Below are positions 9,061 to 21,905 of a DNA stretch of 64,000 nt, piece by piece. The translations under genes and the position numbers were made by a program. The stretch's first letter is position 1. Every line of letters starts with the position of its first letter. The notes beneath the pieces are model-generated. The model did not search any database. It was not told where the DNA came from and was given only the letters and a program-made list of their open reading frames with translations. The stretch comes from Fagopyrum homotropicum (lineage: Eukaryota; Streptophyta; Magnoliopsida; Caryophyllales; Polygonaceae), in NCBI GenBank assembly GCA_033239125.1, contig BSWB01000008.1:464001-528000 (forward strand). The letters are read 5' to 3'.

Positions 9061-12050
9061 AAAACACTAAGGTTCTTCCTGGAAAAAAAAGTCAAGGTCA
9101 AGACTAAATTGGTGGACAAGAAGGTGAAGAGTGCGAGACGATTCTTAACCACAATAACAATTAGATGAGAAAGAATATCATATCAACTCAAAAAGAAGTA
9201 ATATGAAGCCATTCAAGGGATTTAACGGATTGAAGGCGAGAAATGAAACTCCAAGATGCATGTAAGGACTGATAAGAAGCGCAAATGGAAGAGGACAATA
9301 TCGGAATATAAATGAAGCAGGATAGAATACAACTACACTTGGCGGGTAAAATGACAATGCAACCACGGTGGATGACGTCATAGGCGAATATGGGCCTGAG
9401 AGTACAAAGAAGATATGGTGTTGACTTTGATGTGAAGAATTAAAGGAGTACAAAGACAAATGAGTTTAAAGACGTGAAATAAATTTCATCATCATAGAGA
9501 CACTTGGACTTACTCAGAGATGCAAGAGTTTGCAAGAAATCATGACGTAAGTATCAAATAAAGGAGCAGTCTGAAATTAAGACAACGGAATTCTATAAAG
9601 GTGGCATTACAACACAACACCAGACAAAGGGGAGAATGTGAGAAAATGATTGTGGTAGACTAGAGAGTCCACAATAACTTCTCATTTAAATAAAGATCTA
9701 AGTAAACATTAACGGTCATATCAGAGAACCGCAAACAGACGATGAACAAAGTAATAAGAATTGTAAAGACTTAATAAATTCAGTGACGACAAATGAATAT
9801 TAGGACTAGACTCAAAAGAGTATAGTGATCCCATAAGAGAACAAGAGAAGTGCAGACATGGAAGGAGCTAAAGGGTATTAACAAAGAAACTTGAGGAGAT
9901 AGATTTTCACCAAGTATATCAAACTTCAAAAGAGATAGAAGAACAATAAGTCCGTGATCTTATAAAAGGTCAACCACGGACTAGTTGGTAATAACTGAGA
10001 CATAACACGTGCAGGTCAGCTAGTGGTAACCGGTTGGCAGACAAGGAGAATAAATATAGACTTATGGAAGAATTTTATAGACATCGGGGGGATCCTTCAA
10101 GAGATCAATGACGACAAATGGGAAGCTAAATCGATACAAGTGTTGGTACCCTTACTAGTAACATGGAGTGATTCGAGCTAGTAACTCTAATTAAGAACTT
10201 AAGAAGAAGAACTAGACGGCCAGAAATGACCCTCTTATGTCATTTGAGACCAAGAGAATTGTGTGAGTGATTTACTACCTACTAGCTAGGAAAAGAGTAC
10301 ATATCCCAACCAGTAGAGATGGATTATAGAAGAAGAACTGGAGGAGTAAGAAGTATATAATTTTGATAAGGTTCTATGTCAATCCAGACAGAGGATGAGT
10401 AGCATTCCATACTAGATAAACCGCAAGTGGGTGAAAGTTAAGGTCATGAGAGTCGTGTAGACTTGTTTACAAGCTATAGTGGAAGACCTAGAAAGGACCA
10501 TTGATGTCAGATGGACGACACAGCTGGACTCGAGAAATGGAGTTAGCTCACGGAGGAACTGGAAGTTTGTAATGTAGAACGATATAAAGGAGTATAAAGG
10601 GATGAACTCGAGTGAGTAGTGCTCACCAAAAAATTCAACGGCAAAAGAGGTATGAGAAAAGAAATCCGGGAAATTGAGATAAGTCCATTATAGACTGAAC
10701 GACGTCAACCGAGGACGTGCAAGTATTGTTTGGTATTGACGAGTTATGTGTCGTCAAGAAGAGATAATTATGACTGGGGATCTATGGAGTAGCTTTACCG
10801 ACGCCTTAGAGGATTTTCTCAAATAGGTAACGACAACCTCTTTGGGTGAACTAAAGTTATAAGAGAATCGTGTTAGAGAATTCTTGTTGGCTGGTTAAGA
10901 TCAAACTCCGGTCGAGTCAGGGAGTTTGGATCCGTATTAAACGAATTAAGAAAGTAAACAAAAAAGTTTGTCTTCCAACCGTTATATTATTCCCTTAAAC
11001 CAAGTAAGGAAAGTATCTGGTACTTCACCCGGTTAGGACTTATGGTGTAATTGGGAGAAAAAGTTTTGAGGTTAATCGGTTGGGAGTCGTAGGAAAGGTC
11101 TTTATGATAAGTGGGTGGCAACAACATAAATCGGAGTAGCGCAGCAGAAGCGTGGGAGTCCTAACCCACAGAGCAAGAAGTTCAAAAAAAAAAAAACTAG
11201 GCTTTATTTGTACACGATAACCACACTTCAAGGAAGAATAGTCTCGGAGTGGAGTACGTGGAATTTAGTATCGGAATAGGGCCGAGTTGCGTTTGGCGTC
11301 CGAGGAATATTTTGGGTCCTGTAAACATGGGGCCATAGGAGTACAGTGCTGATGGTGTGATAGCATTTCTTGAGTAGTTATGATCAAATGATGGTGATGT
11401 GAAATCACCTTGTGTCTAGTGCTGTCATTCCGGACACACTCTATGTCACGTAAGATCTCGGATATGGCGTAAGCAGTTTGGGTTGAGCTAAAGATTTATA
11501 AATAATATGATGACGTCGATAGAACACAAAGATAGATAACCGGATTTTGATTGTTAAGTTATACCAAGTTTAAGACAAAAAATGAACAGATGATGATTCT
11601 TCAATAGAGGGACCATATGACTGAGTCATATTAAGAAACAAGACCAAGTGAGTTGTGATACAACTAGCCATAAGTACTTAGTAAAGTGTCGGGAGATGTA
11701 TAAGGATGATATCCTGGATCGGATACCCGGAACTTGGAGGTGAATTGTGTAGGACAACCATGTGAGACTTTAAAGCGGTTTAGAAGTGTAACCCATTTTT
11801 ACACGGATTCTGTGGAGAGATACCTATCACACAATTTAGGTCATCAAATTGGAAGATCAGATTGTTGAGCCGAATGATACTGGTGAAATATCCGGTAACC
11901 ACTCTACAACATGATAGCAGACGCTTGTGACTTGAGTACATGAAAAGATTTGAGAGTCGATGGTTTATGAAAAACCAACGAGGCTACATGGGATATGGCG
12001 TATAGTATGAGACGTAACCTTTTTAAAGATCTATGCCAAGATAATCTCAA
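9061..12050 (+). other. Purine-rich region, unrecognised, perhaps decayed retroelement interior
   Basis: About 3 kb of A/G-rich sequence with no open frame above about 90 codons and no motif I recognise. It runs into a clear chromovirus integrase at 12070 on the plus strand, so it may be the heavily decayed upstream interior of that element, or unrelated DNA at a rearrangement breakpoint. I looked for gag, protease and reverse-transcriptase motifs by eye and found none. Confidence 0.4.
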
Positions 12051-13101
12051 CCTCAAGAACGACGAGTTAGGGCTTGACCCTGTATTTGGGTGGTAGTAGA
12101 CCGTCTGACAAAGTCCGTACGTTTCATTCTGATTAAGGAAACGTGGCCGGTAAGCCGTCTAGCTGAGGAGTTTACTAGACATATTATGAGGATCCATGGA
12201 GTACCGAGGACTATCGTATCCGACGAGGATGGATGTTTCACCTCGAAATATTGGTAGCAGGTGCATACTGCTTTGGAGATGAGTCTCCACTTTACCACTG
12301 CTTATCACCCACAGACCGACGATCAGTCTGAGAGGACCATCCAAACATTTGAGGACATGCTGGGAGCCTATGTACTGAATTGGGATCAGGTATGGCCAGA
12401 TCACCTTTCCCCTTGTAGAGTTTCATATAATAACAGTGGCACGCGTGTATTGGGATGGGCCCTTATGAGGCTTTGTACAGGCGGAGATGTCGCACACCAT
12501 TGTGCTGGGATGAGCCTACCAGAGCGGATGAAGTAGATTCAGAGCAGATACAGGATGACATCGCCCAGATTGCCTTGGTCCGGGAGCGGATGTTAGCAAC
12601 TCAAAGTCATCAAAAATCGTACACTGACAAGAGGCGTCGACCTCGGGAGTTTAGAGTAGCTGCACAGGTGTGGTTGGGAGTGTCGCCGACGAGAGGCGTC
12701 CGGCGTTGCGGTATTAAGGTGAAGTTGAGGCCGATATGTCGGACCATTTGAGATCTTGGAGAGAGTCGGGGAGGTTGCCTACCGATTAGCACTACCACCG
12801 AGGTTGGGAGGGGTCCATCCGGACTTTCAGATTTCTCAGTTGAGAGAGTATATACCGGACCCGAGACACGTCATCAGCCACGAGGATCTGATAGTTGAAC
12901 CGATCACACTTTATTGGACTACCCAGTAGCTGTCCTAGAGCACAATACTAGACGTGTGCGGTCCAAGGAGATACCGATGATGAGGACCCAGTGGTCTAGA
13001 CGAGGAGCCGATAAGGCCACTTGGGAGGCGGAAGAGAGCATTAGACGTAGTTATCCCGAGTTCCTTGCGGTGTTAGCCGCTACTTCTGTACTGACGGGTT
13101 A
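12051..13101 (+). pseudogene. Chromovirus (Tekay/Del-like) integrase and chromodomain tail, broken (T1)
   Basis: Read across several frames, this gives the catalytic integrase core with its first Asp ('VVVDRLTKS', about 12090) and second Asp ('TIVSDEDG', about 12215), then 'YHPQTDDQSERTIQTFEDM' (about 12304), and 'MGPYEALYRRRCRTPLCWDE' (about 12455) typical of Ty3 integrases. The tail from about 12940 ('NTRRVRSKEIPMM...ADKATWEAEESIR') matches the chromodomain-like C-terminus of Tekay/Del elements. There is a stop after the SKYW motif and several frameshifts, so it is non-functional. It lies about 220 bp upstream of the element's 3' LTR, as expected for the end of pol. Confidence 0.85.
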
Positions 13102-13298
13102 GTACTTAGACGTGTTTTGTGTGAATTCTGAGATCATATGTTAGAATGGGAGATTACGTTTTTATGTGATGCCTGATTAAGATGATTGAGTAGTTTTGTA
13201 TGCTAGAAAACGAGGTAAAATTTTAGTGAAATCAGAATCTACAGGTTTATGGTGGAAGTTGTTAGATTAGAAACCTTATTCTAAGTTTCGGGACGAAA

Positions 13299-13319
13299 CT
13301 TATTTTAAGGGGGTACTGA
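13299..13319 (+). other. Polypurine tract region of T1
   Basis: AAGGGGGT sits directly before the LTR start TGTAATATCTG, the standard position and composition for plus-strand priming of a Ty3 element. It marks the LTR at 13320 as originally a 3' LTR. Confidence 0.75.
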
Positions 13320-16260
13320 TGTAATATCTGAAATTTTTTTTTATTCCGTTTAAGTCCGTAACAAACCGGATTTCGATCCGTCGATCCTTATCTGTCCACC
13401 TAGTCGGACACAATATCAAAGTTTTATCGTTTTATGTAACCTTACCTCACATAAAATGATAAGATCGTGATAGCAAACCCTAATCTACCAAACCCTAGTT
13501 TACATCATGACATGTCCTAGACAAAGTCATGACGAGACCAAGACGAGACCTTGACAGGAATTGACGAGACCAAGACGAGTCCATGACAAAGCCATGCATG
13601 GACTTGGCAAGGTAATGACAAGTTGTGACAAATCCTTGACAAGGCCTTGACCCATCAGCCACTTCTTCTTGACTTTTATTCTTCAGCCCACTTGTCCTTG
13701 CTTGTGTTTAAACCCATAAACTTGTGAGGGCCAGCCCCAGCCGTCAGCCCATGGGTAAATATCGCGCCTGAAATCACGTTAAGCCCGGAAGGGGAGAGTT
13801 GCAGCCGTCTCACGCACGTAGGAGCCTTACAAATCCCTTGTATACATATTTGCACGGTTGTGATCGAGTTTCCTTCCATTCTTGATACTCTTTCCTTATC
13901 AGTTAGACACGATCTGATTCTACCCTAACCAACCGTCCCTTTTCCTCACTCCATCGATACCTTCCTTCTAGGCGTTACGCAACCATGATCCACTACACAC
14001 CCTTCCTGCACACCACGCTTGAACCATGAGGATGCTGTTGCTGTGTAGAAGCCTCGTTGCAAGTGGAAACCGAGCAACGTATCGCCCCATCACCGTAAGA
14101 ACCGACTTCTGCCCTACATCACCATCGACTCCCACAACTACAGAAATAAGACATATCTAAGAGCCCTTCCATTCGCGCGAAGGCACTGTGACGGACTGCG
14201 TGGTGTTGTATCTTCTCCAACATAGGACTGAGAGAACCATCTACGTATGGTGCCTTGCATCCCGGTGAGCCGCACCCTTACTTCAACAAGATCCAGATCC
14301 TGGTTGTTGCTTCCTGTCATTGGAGAGAGTCAAGCACTTCGTCAAACAACCAACGAACCTTCCCTGACCGACTACAGATCCGCCGGGTAAGCAACTGTAA
14401 GGACCCTAGGGTGAGATCCTTTCCTCCTCCTTCCACCTTCTCTGTGATCGTTTTAACCCTAGTCTCGATGTAGCAGGAGATGACAACCATCCTCGCCGTG
14501 TCCACGCCTGTCCAGAGAAGCACCTAGCAGTGCCACCATGGCCGACACCCATACTAAGGTGAGTCAGATCCATTATGTGCTTCCCCTCCTTAACCTGAGT
14601 ATAACCTTGGTAGCCTTGTCGACTCTAGGTGTTGCGAGTAGGCGTTGGGTCGAGTTCCATTCCTCCAGCCTCGCCTTTGTTTTGTTCCACCAGAACTTAA
14701 GGGACAAATTGGTTGTTGGACTTTAGATCAGAAGCATAGCTTGGTGAGTATGGAACCTAGATCAAATGCTGTTTTCTGAATTTTGACTGCAGAAAAAAAT
14801 CTGTGTGAGTAGACATGTTTGAGCATATATTTTGATACGTTAGAAACAACATCTACCGTTCAAATTTTAGTATGATATATAAGGCTATGCATAGTATGGT
14901 GTATCGAAAGTTTAGACCAAACTATCGGTCGGATCTGGATCCATAAGAATTCGAAGTGAGCTAGTTGAGCAGTTAAGGAAAACTTTTAGAATTTTGGCTA
15001 AGTATGGAACTTAGGTGTTGTTAAAGCTATTCGAGGATTTTGTGTAAGAGTGGTGGATTGTGGTTTTGGAGATTTCTTTGCTTATATGAGTAGAGTACAT
15101 AGCATAGAAGGTTGGGAGTTTTTCTTAGGATTTTTGGATTTTTGTACGAGGGGTATATTTTAAGCAAAAGTTGGACCTTAACAGTTTTTATGAAAGTCCA
15201 GAATGTGTTTAACTCTTTTAAATCTTTAGAGAACTTTCTTTATAGAGTTAAAGTATGGATTAAGTTCTAAAGAATAGTTTAGAATGTTGTTATAGAAATC
15301 TTCTAGAGTTTCGGGACAGGGGTAAAATGGTCATTTTACCTCAGGAGGGTATTTTAGTAATTTCCCTTATGATGGGTTTGTACATCTAGAAGTTATAAAC
15401 TTCTAAGGATATGGAACGTATTTTGATCCAATGCCTTTTATAACAGGCGGTTGAGTTCTGCGGTTTTGGACCGAGTTGAGATAACGGAAATTGTGATTTG
15501 ATTCAGGTAAGTCCTTTGGGCTTACTTAGCTAGCTATCTAATATGAGTGAGAATGATGATAGTGGTATTTGAATGATGTGTGTACTAGCGTATTTCATAG
15601 TAATCATCGACCAACTTACATATCTGGCCTAAGAGTAACGTACGGTAGCATTCTGCTCAGTTAGCCCGAGGGCGCTGGGGGTTTCTTTCAGGACTAGTCC
15701 ATACTTGGTTTGCGGGGACGCTACCGGTGGAGGTGTGCCAAACCATCACCAGTTGGATAAGGAACGGGGCGGGAAAATCTTAAGATTTCTCGTGTTACAA
15801 CTTTTAAAATGGGATGAAGTGAATCACATAAGTTGTTAGATAATAACCAGATTGCGTGCCAGCATGTTGAGTGTTTATATTCTTCTTTTGTGTATTCGTG
15901 CTATTTATCTTTCTACTTATATTTGGTTAGTTAGCTAACGGTTTATCCGTGCTGTAGACTTTGTAGAGATAAACAGTTGCAGAGAGATTCGGGACGGATG
16001 GTCAGCCGGGTCCACGTACTCATTAAATGGGGACGAGGGAGTCTTCCATACGGAATGCATTTTATGTATCTATATATATGTTTGTAAGGCTGTCACATGT
16101 GTACTTTCATACCATAAAAATATTATGTTTTGGAAATTGTTTTAGATACATTTGTGCCTTGTTGTAAGATCCTAGTAAAGTTGTTGTTAAATCAAGGTCG
16201 GGACCCATTGTGAGGTCCTAACCAGTAGCTCCCTGGGTTTTAAGAACTTGGGGTGTTACA
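13320..16260 (+). repeat. LTR of T1 (plus orientation), 2941 bp
   Basis: It starts TGTAATATC and ends GGGGTGTTACA, with the TG...CA ends of retrotransposon LTRs. A near-identical sequence is present in reverse at 28291-31235 (2945 bp). Upstream are the integrase tail and polypurine tract; directly downstream is GGTGT followed by an unrelated gag gene on the minus strand. Small open frames inside (for example near 14538) are mirrored in the other LTR copy and are not genes. Near 13520-13640 there is a cluster of GACGAGACCAAGACGAG and GACAAG words. Confidence 0.9.
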
Positions 16261-17446
16261 GGTGTCCGGGCTTGCCACAAGAAAAGCAAGTCATTGCTGG
16301 CTTCTTGCAATCAGCTCGGATGTGTCCAGCTACTCCACAGTTATGACACGGCCGTCCTCTATCAGAACTCTGTTGGAAACCAGAACGTCCAGGCGTCTGG
16401 CTACGCCCAAAACCAGCTGCTCCAGCTCCACCACTGGCTGATCTAGTCTTCTGTCTCTTCTCAGGACCTCCTGTCTGAGAAGCTCTCCTATGACCCGGTC
16501 GGTCTCTCTCATAAGTAGAAGCTCTATCTTGATAGTCCGTCAAAGAATCACAACGGAAACCAGCAAGATAAGAGTCTATTGACTCTCTCAACCTTCGAGA
16601 GAAAAGGTATACATGTTGATCCTCAGGTGGTGCAGACGGACCCAACAACGACAACTCATCCTGAAACTTGCTGATAATCTCATCAATAGGCAAATCCTCG
16701 AATCCAGCCTCAAGGAAATCCTGAAGACGGCCTCTCCTCATAGCTGCAGGACAGTAGCGATCCCTGATCACCGTCTTCATCTGCTCATAACTGGTGACCT
16801 TACTGCGAACGGTCCTCCACCAAGAATGAGCCTGATCCTTCAGCAGCGTCTGTGCTATGTTGACTCGACGTCCCTTTGGGCAACTGATAGCCTCCATAGC
16901 AGTATCTAGCTGTCCTAGCCACTGCTCCACCTCCAATCCAATCTTTCCCATGAAAGTGGGAACCTTCAGCTGGTCGAAAGCCTTCAACCAACTGTCGGGC
17001 TTCGGCTCCTTTGCCTCAGTCGGCGCTCTAACAACCTCAGCAACTCCAACAGGTGGGGCAACAACCTGTGAAACTCTCTGCAATACCTCAACTGATCTCG
17101 CAGGAATTGGTGGTACTGGTGCTGGTCCTCCAGTCCTGATAGCCTCCTCAACTCTCTGCACATAGTCGCGATATGCAGAAGCTCCGATAGACACTCGTGC
17201 GGACTTTGTTGATGGCACTCTCTGTGCTCCAGACCTAGCAGCGGTCCCGTTCCCAGCCTCAGGAACCACACTCTCAACAACTTCTTCAGCGAACGCCTCA
17301 GCGATATGAGGATCAGCAACTGGGGCTTGGCCTTGACCTCTAGCTAGTGGAGGTCTTCCTGCACGTCCTCGTCCACGTACGGCAGGTGGAAGTGCTGGTC
17401 GACCCCTTCCTCGCCCCATAACAGATGTAGCTCTAGTACGCGCCAT
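16261..17446 (-). pseudogene. gag of T2 (Tekay/Del-like), cut in its second zinc knuckle
   Basis: A 396-codon frame starts at 17446 (MARTRATSVMGRGRGRP). It has a basic Gly/Arg/Pro-rich N-terminus, a central retrotransposon gag domain (about residues 150-280, including 'WLGQLDTAMEAI' and 'AHSWWRTVRSK'), a basic linker and two CCHC knuckles. The first (CHNCGVAGHIRADC) is whole. The second reads CFSCGKPGH and then enters LTR sequence at 16260. The remaining knuckle residues (RAAFC) are encoded at 31236 on the opposite strand, directly after the same five bases, which shows where T2 continues. Gag forms the virus-like particle and binds RNA; this copy cannot make the full product. Confidence 0.9.
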
Positions 17447-17570
17447 TTGCTATAAGGATAGGTATAAGAAACTATATGTACATGGCCACGCTACAGCTAA
17501 AGCAAAACCAGAAAAGGCACATATAAAGGCCAACACAAAAGAAAACTACACTGCTGAGATCCACGGAGGT

Positions 17571-18081
17571 AGTTCATCAAGTGTTGGTGAGGAGACTCTC
17601 CTTCCATCCCTCCAAATTGATTGTGCCGGATCATTTGTAGCACTTGAGGGCGGAGCTCATAATCATGGGCTGCGGGATCTCCTAAGTTTACACCCGGACG
17701 GTACACTCTTTGGGCTGGATCCATATGTTTCCCTAACGTTTGTGGATCCTCAATCATGATTGGCTCGAACCGAATATTAACCGCCGGTTGCGGTGGTGGT
17801 GGTGGTGGAGGTTGTTAACGATTAAGCTCTCTTTGCACAAGAGCTTGCCCAATCTCTTCAATTTCCCTCCTAGTTGCTTCTTGCCTCTCATTGGCAAGTC
17901 TCCTCTTATTCTCTAAGAGTTTGTCTCTTAACCTAATTTGCTCTAAGGCATCATCCAACTCAGCTTGAAGATCTCTTGCGGCCATCTCCTTCTTCTTCTT
18001 AATGCTCTTAGATCTAGCTTTAAGGGTTTTCTCCGGTTCGGGATCGAATGGAGCTAAATCCTTGCCACGAGATCTTCGCAT
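17571..18081 (-). pseudogene. Athila/Tat gag N-terminus, truncated
   Basis: It starts ATG at 18081 (MRRSRGKDLAPFDPEPEKTL), the same context (GTGCATGCG) and opening as the gag of the intact Athila element at 42131 (MRRSRNTEDILPLDQELEKTL). A Lys-rich, coiled-coil-prone helix follows, then a stop and frame change near 17815. The conserved 'MIRHNQFGGMEGESPHQHL' segment (about 17630-17580) corresponds to 'LVRQNQFGGTSAESPHQHL' of the intact copy. Most of the particle-forming domain is missing. Confidence 0.85.
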
Positions 18082-18200
18082 GCACCTAAAGAATGAGAGA
18101 TGTCCTGAAAATTCAAAGACACAAACCAAACATGATCAAAAGCAACAAGAAAGACCTACACTATAAATAATCACAAACAATGATTCAATCTAGACCTAGT

Positions 18201-18217
18201 CTCCGACAACGGCGCCA
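18201..18217 (-). other. Primer binding site, tRNA-Asp type
   Basis: The minus strand reads TGGCGCCGTTGTCGGAG seven bases after the LTR end, complementary to the 3' end of plant tRNA-Asp. It is shared with the Athila element at 42035 and supports the Athila/Tat call. Confidence 0.85.
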
Positions 18218-18223
18218 AAAACT

Positions 18224-20054
18224 TGTTACGCTAAGAATGTGTAGCACAAAAGTCTTAAATTTATAATCTCGATATATTTTCCTAACTCCTAGCGAACCCA
18301 CAGTGTATGGGTCGTTTTGTAGCAATGATAGTATTTCGAGGTCAAACACAAAGACTAAGGTGAAATCGAATCAAATAAATGATTATGGATAGTGCAAATC
18401 TAATATAAGAAAAGACAAAGGAATAAAGAAATGAAAATCATGATGTTTTTGGGTTGGTTTTTGTGGTGATCAAACAAGATCACAATTAATGCAAGATTAT
18501 AAAACAAACTAACAAATCTAACTAGCAACACAAACAAGCAACACAAGCACGAGATATGTGATCAAAGAGAGAAAAGCGGATTCTAGGGGTTAGGAATTCC
18601 GGTTATGGCATTGAACATGAGCTTCTAATCAACCTTGGACTAGCTATGGTATGTTGGGAAGGAATGTTTCTCAAATGGGATCAATCACCGGGTAGGTCTC
18701 ATGATCCACTAGTCCTGCAACTAAGGTCCTATTATCGGATAGGTCTCTAGGAGCCTAAGGATGGGAATTCTACACAAACCGGATTACTATCTAGGGATCT
18801 AATCTCTCCTTACCGGGTAAGTCTCGGGAAGGTAAGTCCTAAACATCAATCCTAGCACAATCAGTCCAATAGCGGCTTGTGAGGCTCACTACTACCTAGA
18901 GTTCATCATCATTAATACTTAAGGTCGGAAATCACCGGGTAGGTCTCTTTCCTCACTTAGTTTGTTAGCATTAGGTCACCCTAGGCTAGATTAAGCTTAA
19001 CAAACACTAGGATTTCAACAATACAACATCCTAACATTCAGATTTATCAATACAAGCACAACAAAACAAAATCACGGCCAGATCATCAGAACCACGGCCG
19101 TGGAAGCATACGAACAGACCGTGATTTGTAACAGTAGTTAATTACGAGCAAACAAATCATCCAAAGATACAATTAAGTCTATTCTATCATAGTCCAAGCC
19201 ATAACCATCATTCCCTTACCCTAGAATCGCATCTACTTAGCCAACAACATGCATCTTAACAATCAAACTCAACAAGCATACTTGCATGGCTTCCCTAGCA
19301 AGTAAATGAAGTGAAAGAGAAATGAAACAAGTATAACAAGAAAACCAAGCTGAATGTATGTTAAGAAAGACTTGCAACCCTTCAAAAGAAGGTCCAAATC
19401 GTTCCTTACAAAACCTTGCAAGTGTCTTCAACTAGTTCACTCAAAAATCTCTCAAAAACTATGAAAACTCTAAGACTAATATTCTTCTTCTTCTTCTTCT
19501 TCTCCAAATGAGAGTGTTTTTGCTCCCCTTCAAGAGTAACCTCCAATGGAATGTTGTTGAATGAGAGAGTGTGGGAGATGATCCCCAGCATCAGCCTTCA
19601 AGCACCACTTATATCCTCCATCAAGGGAAAGAGTCGGTTATGGAGATCGTGGGACAGCTGTCACAGCTGTCCAGAGAGAATCACGGCCCAATTCCACGGG
19701 CGTGGAAGTGCCAGTGACCGTGATTTTGGTGTTTCAGCTCTCTTTTGATCGTTGAGCAATGAGTTGGTGCAAGGCATGCACCAACAAGGTCCTATGTGTT
19801 CTCCTTAGCTCCTAGCTTGCTTCTTAATGAGTCCGGAAGTGTGTCATCGCGAGGAATGATCCTCGAATGTATCGATTAAGCTCCAAAAGTTCCCCAAAAT
19901 ACCTACAAAACCGACAATAGTACGTGTAGACGTCTATCTCGACAATATGCATGAATTGAACGTAAACGTCATGAACTAATGCCAAACTATGCATGAATAG
20001 CGGGAAAAACTATCTAAGTGGATGCCTAAACTAACGTCATAAATCGTGTTATCA
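18224..20054 (-). repeat. LTR of the truncated Athila/Tat element
   Basis: On the minus strand it starts TGATAACACG at 20054 and ends CGTAACA at 18224 (1831 bp). It contains two palindrome modules of the kind seen in the intact Athila: TTCCACGGCCGTGG near 19100 flanked by ATCACGG and CCGTGATT, and TTCCACGCCCGTGG near 19695 with the same flanks. A (TTC)n run lies near 19484-19504. Small frames inside are not genes. Confidence 0.8.
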
Positions 20055-20191
20055 GTGGTCCCCGTACATCTATCCCAAACCGACAAGTTTAAAACAAAAA
20101 CCCCCTTTTGAAAATATTAGACCCCTCGGGTTCTATTTATTTATCCATCCGACCTTTAGAAGATTCCGAGTGTCATTGTTGCCAACCTAGG

Positions 20192-20203
20192 GCTATGATA
20201 CCA
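20192..20203 (-). other. Primer binding site of T2, initiator tRNA-Met type
   Basis: The minus strand reads TGGTATCATAGC three bases after the LTR end, one mismatch from the TGGTATCAGAGC site complementary to initiator tRNA-Met used by Tekay/Del and many plant retrotransposons. T1 has the perfect version at 28276-28287. Confidence 0.85.
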
Positions 20204-20206
20204 TAT

Positions 20207-21905
20207 TGTAACACCCCAAGTTCTGGGAACTCGAAGTGCTACGGGCTAGGACCGCACAATGGGTCCTGACCCTTAGAGTAGCAACAACAAACGGATCTTA
20301 CAACAAAGCACAGACGAATGAAAACCAAGACTCAATATAAAACCAAAGGTTTAAACAAAAGAAAACACAAAAGCTCCGCAGCCGAGTTCAAAACAAAAGG
20401 GAAACAACAAAAGAAACAAAACCCGATCCCGTCCTATAATGTACGGGAATCCCGGTTGACCACACTATCCGGATCACTCAGCAGCATCCTGAACCTGCGG
20501 AACATCTATAACGACGGTAAAAACAGTTAGCTAACATTCTAGGTACTAGCAAGAGCGTAAAGGCACAAACACACATAAGGTAAAGAAAACACAAAGCATG
20601 CTTGCACACAACCGGTTATTATCTTTCATTAAGGTTATCCATTACTAATTCAACTTCTTTTGTCACACGAGAATCTCCCGAAACTCGCCTCCGTTTCCGT
20701 CTACCAATAGGAATAATCAGTACTATCCGTTACCTACGGGTCTAGGTTGCAAGAGCACATTCTAGTCTCCTGTATAGAACTTGACAAGTGGTCACCGCTT
20801 GGTTATAATACACTTGGGCCAGTTAAGGGTAATAAAGGGTGAATCTTATTCCGGTCATCCATTATAAACATGATAACAACACAAACAAGTCAATACAATA
20901 CAACTAATACGCAGAATAAAGCTAAGTAAGTTCAAGGGACTTACCTCACTTGAAGATAACACAAAGGCTCAACAACAACTCAGAGAACACTCAAGAAAGC
21001 TCAGGTTCCCTCAGGAAAGGAGCAAAGAAAGCTTGTACGAACAAGCATCACGGATCAGGAATAAAATGGTTGCTAGAAGTCTATAACTTCTAGTCTCAAC
21101 GATCTCTAAGAGATCTACACAAGCTAAGGGATCAACCTTAGTCTAACAGCAACTCAAGGAACAAGGAACACCCATAAGGATCAAGGAAAGGAACGAGGAA
21201 AGCAAGGAAGGAAGCAACTCACCAAAGACAGGAGTTATTGTAGAGAAAACCGCAGGGGCGGTTGGACAGAGGCGCAGGGGTGGCACGTGACAAAGGCGCA
21301 GGGGCGGCTCTATGTAGGCGCAGGGGCGGATCTTCGACAGAAGCTATTGTCGGGCTTCTATGTGACAGTACACACAGCAAGGGCAACCAAGCTCGCACCT
21401 TTGATTCAAACATGTCAAGACTCAACTCCAAAGAGCTTGAGAACATCAAATGATCAACAACGGAAAGCTCCACAAGAATCAAGGATCAACTTGATTGATG
21501 GAGAAGAAGAAAAGGGAAGAACGAAGAAGAAAACGAAACAGAAGGAGAAGGCATGCAGCAACAGTAAGAACGTGAGGAAGAAACAAAAAGCGCATGAAGC
21601 AAGGGGACGGCTACAACTCTCAGGGTTGAAGAAGACGTAAGCAAGAAATGGGATAAAGAGGAAAAGACGGGAATATATAGGGATGGACTGGATAGATAGA
21701 CGGAAAGAGTGTCTAGGGTTTAGAAGGAAGATCAGGAAACCGGCCCATAGGATAGAATATCGGATATTCTATCTATGGAAGGAAGATAAAAGAACGGAAG
21801 AAAGATCGGGCACGATCTGTCGTCATCCGTAGAGGCGGATCACCTCGGCCGCAGGGACGGCCTTCTTCACCGCGGGGGCGGTGAAGGCAAAACTGGGGTC
21901 TTACA
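20207..21905 (-). repeat. 5' LTR of T2, 1699 bp
   Basis: On the minus strand it starts TGTAAGACCCCAG at 21905 and ends TTGGGGTGTTACA at 20207, followed by the primer site, the leader and T2 gag. The last bases resemble the T1 LTR end, marking T1 and T2 as relatives, but the LTRs are otherwise different. Near 21240-21330 and 21830-21890 there is a recurring CGCAGGGGCGG word (CCGCCCCTGCG on the element's sense strand), which produces the Arg/Pro/Ala-rich peptides readable here. No coding sequence is expected in it. Confidence 0.8.

Larger units (their letters stand above)
17571..20054 (-). mobile_element. Truncated Athila/Tat element in the T2 leader
   Basis: On the minus strand this holds one LTR (20054-18224), a tRNA-Asp primer site, a short leader and the first ~170 codons of gag, ending at about 17571 in 'HQHLMNY'. 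Beyond it T2 leader resumes with CTCCGTGGATCTC, which matches T1 leader near 28110 (TTCGTGGATCTC). On the other side T2 leader stops at GGGGACCAC, matching T1's CGGACCAC. Removing the fragment rejoins the leader at one place. The bases flanking it (ACCAC and ACTAC) could be an imperfect 5-bp duplication. It is a deletion derivative without a second LTR. Confidence 0.8.

Noticed and set aside
14138..14726. Matching ~60-codon frames present in both 13320-16260 and 28291-31235
   Set aside because: Conservation is explained by the two regions being copies of one LTR; the frames lack a domain and occur on both strands.
21219..21640. Arg/Lys-rich overlapping frames in the T2 LTR
   Set aside because: They lie inside an LTR, overlap each other on both strands, and their composition follows from CGCAGGGGCGG words and purine-rich DNA.
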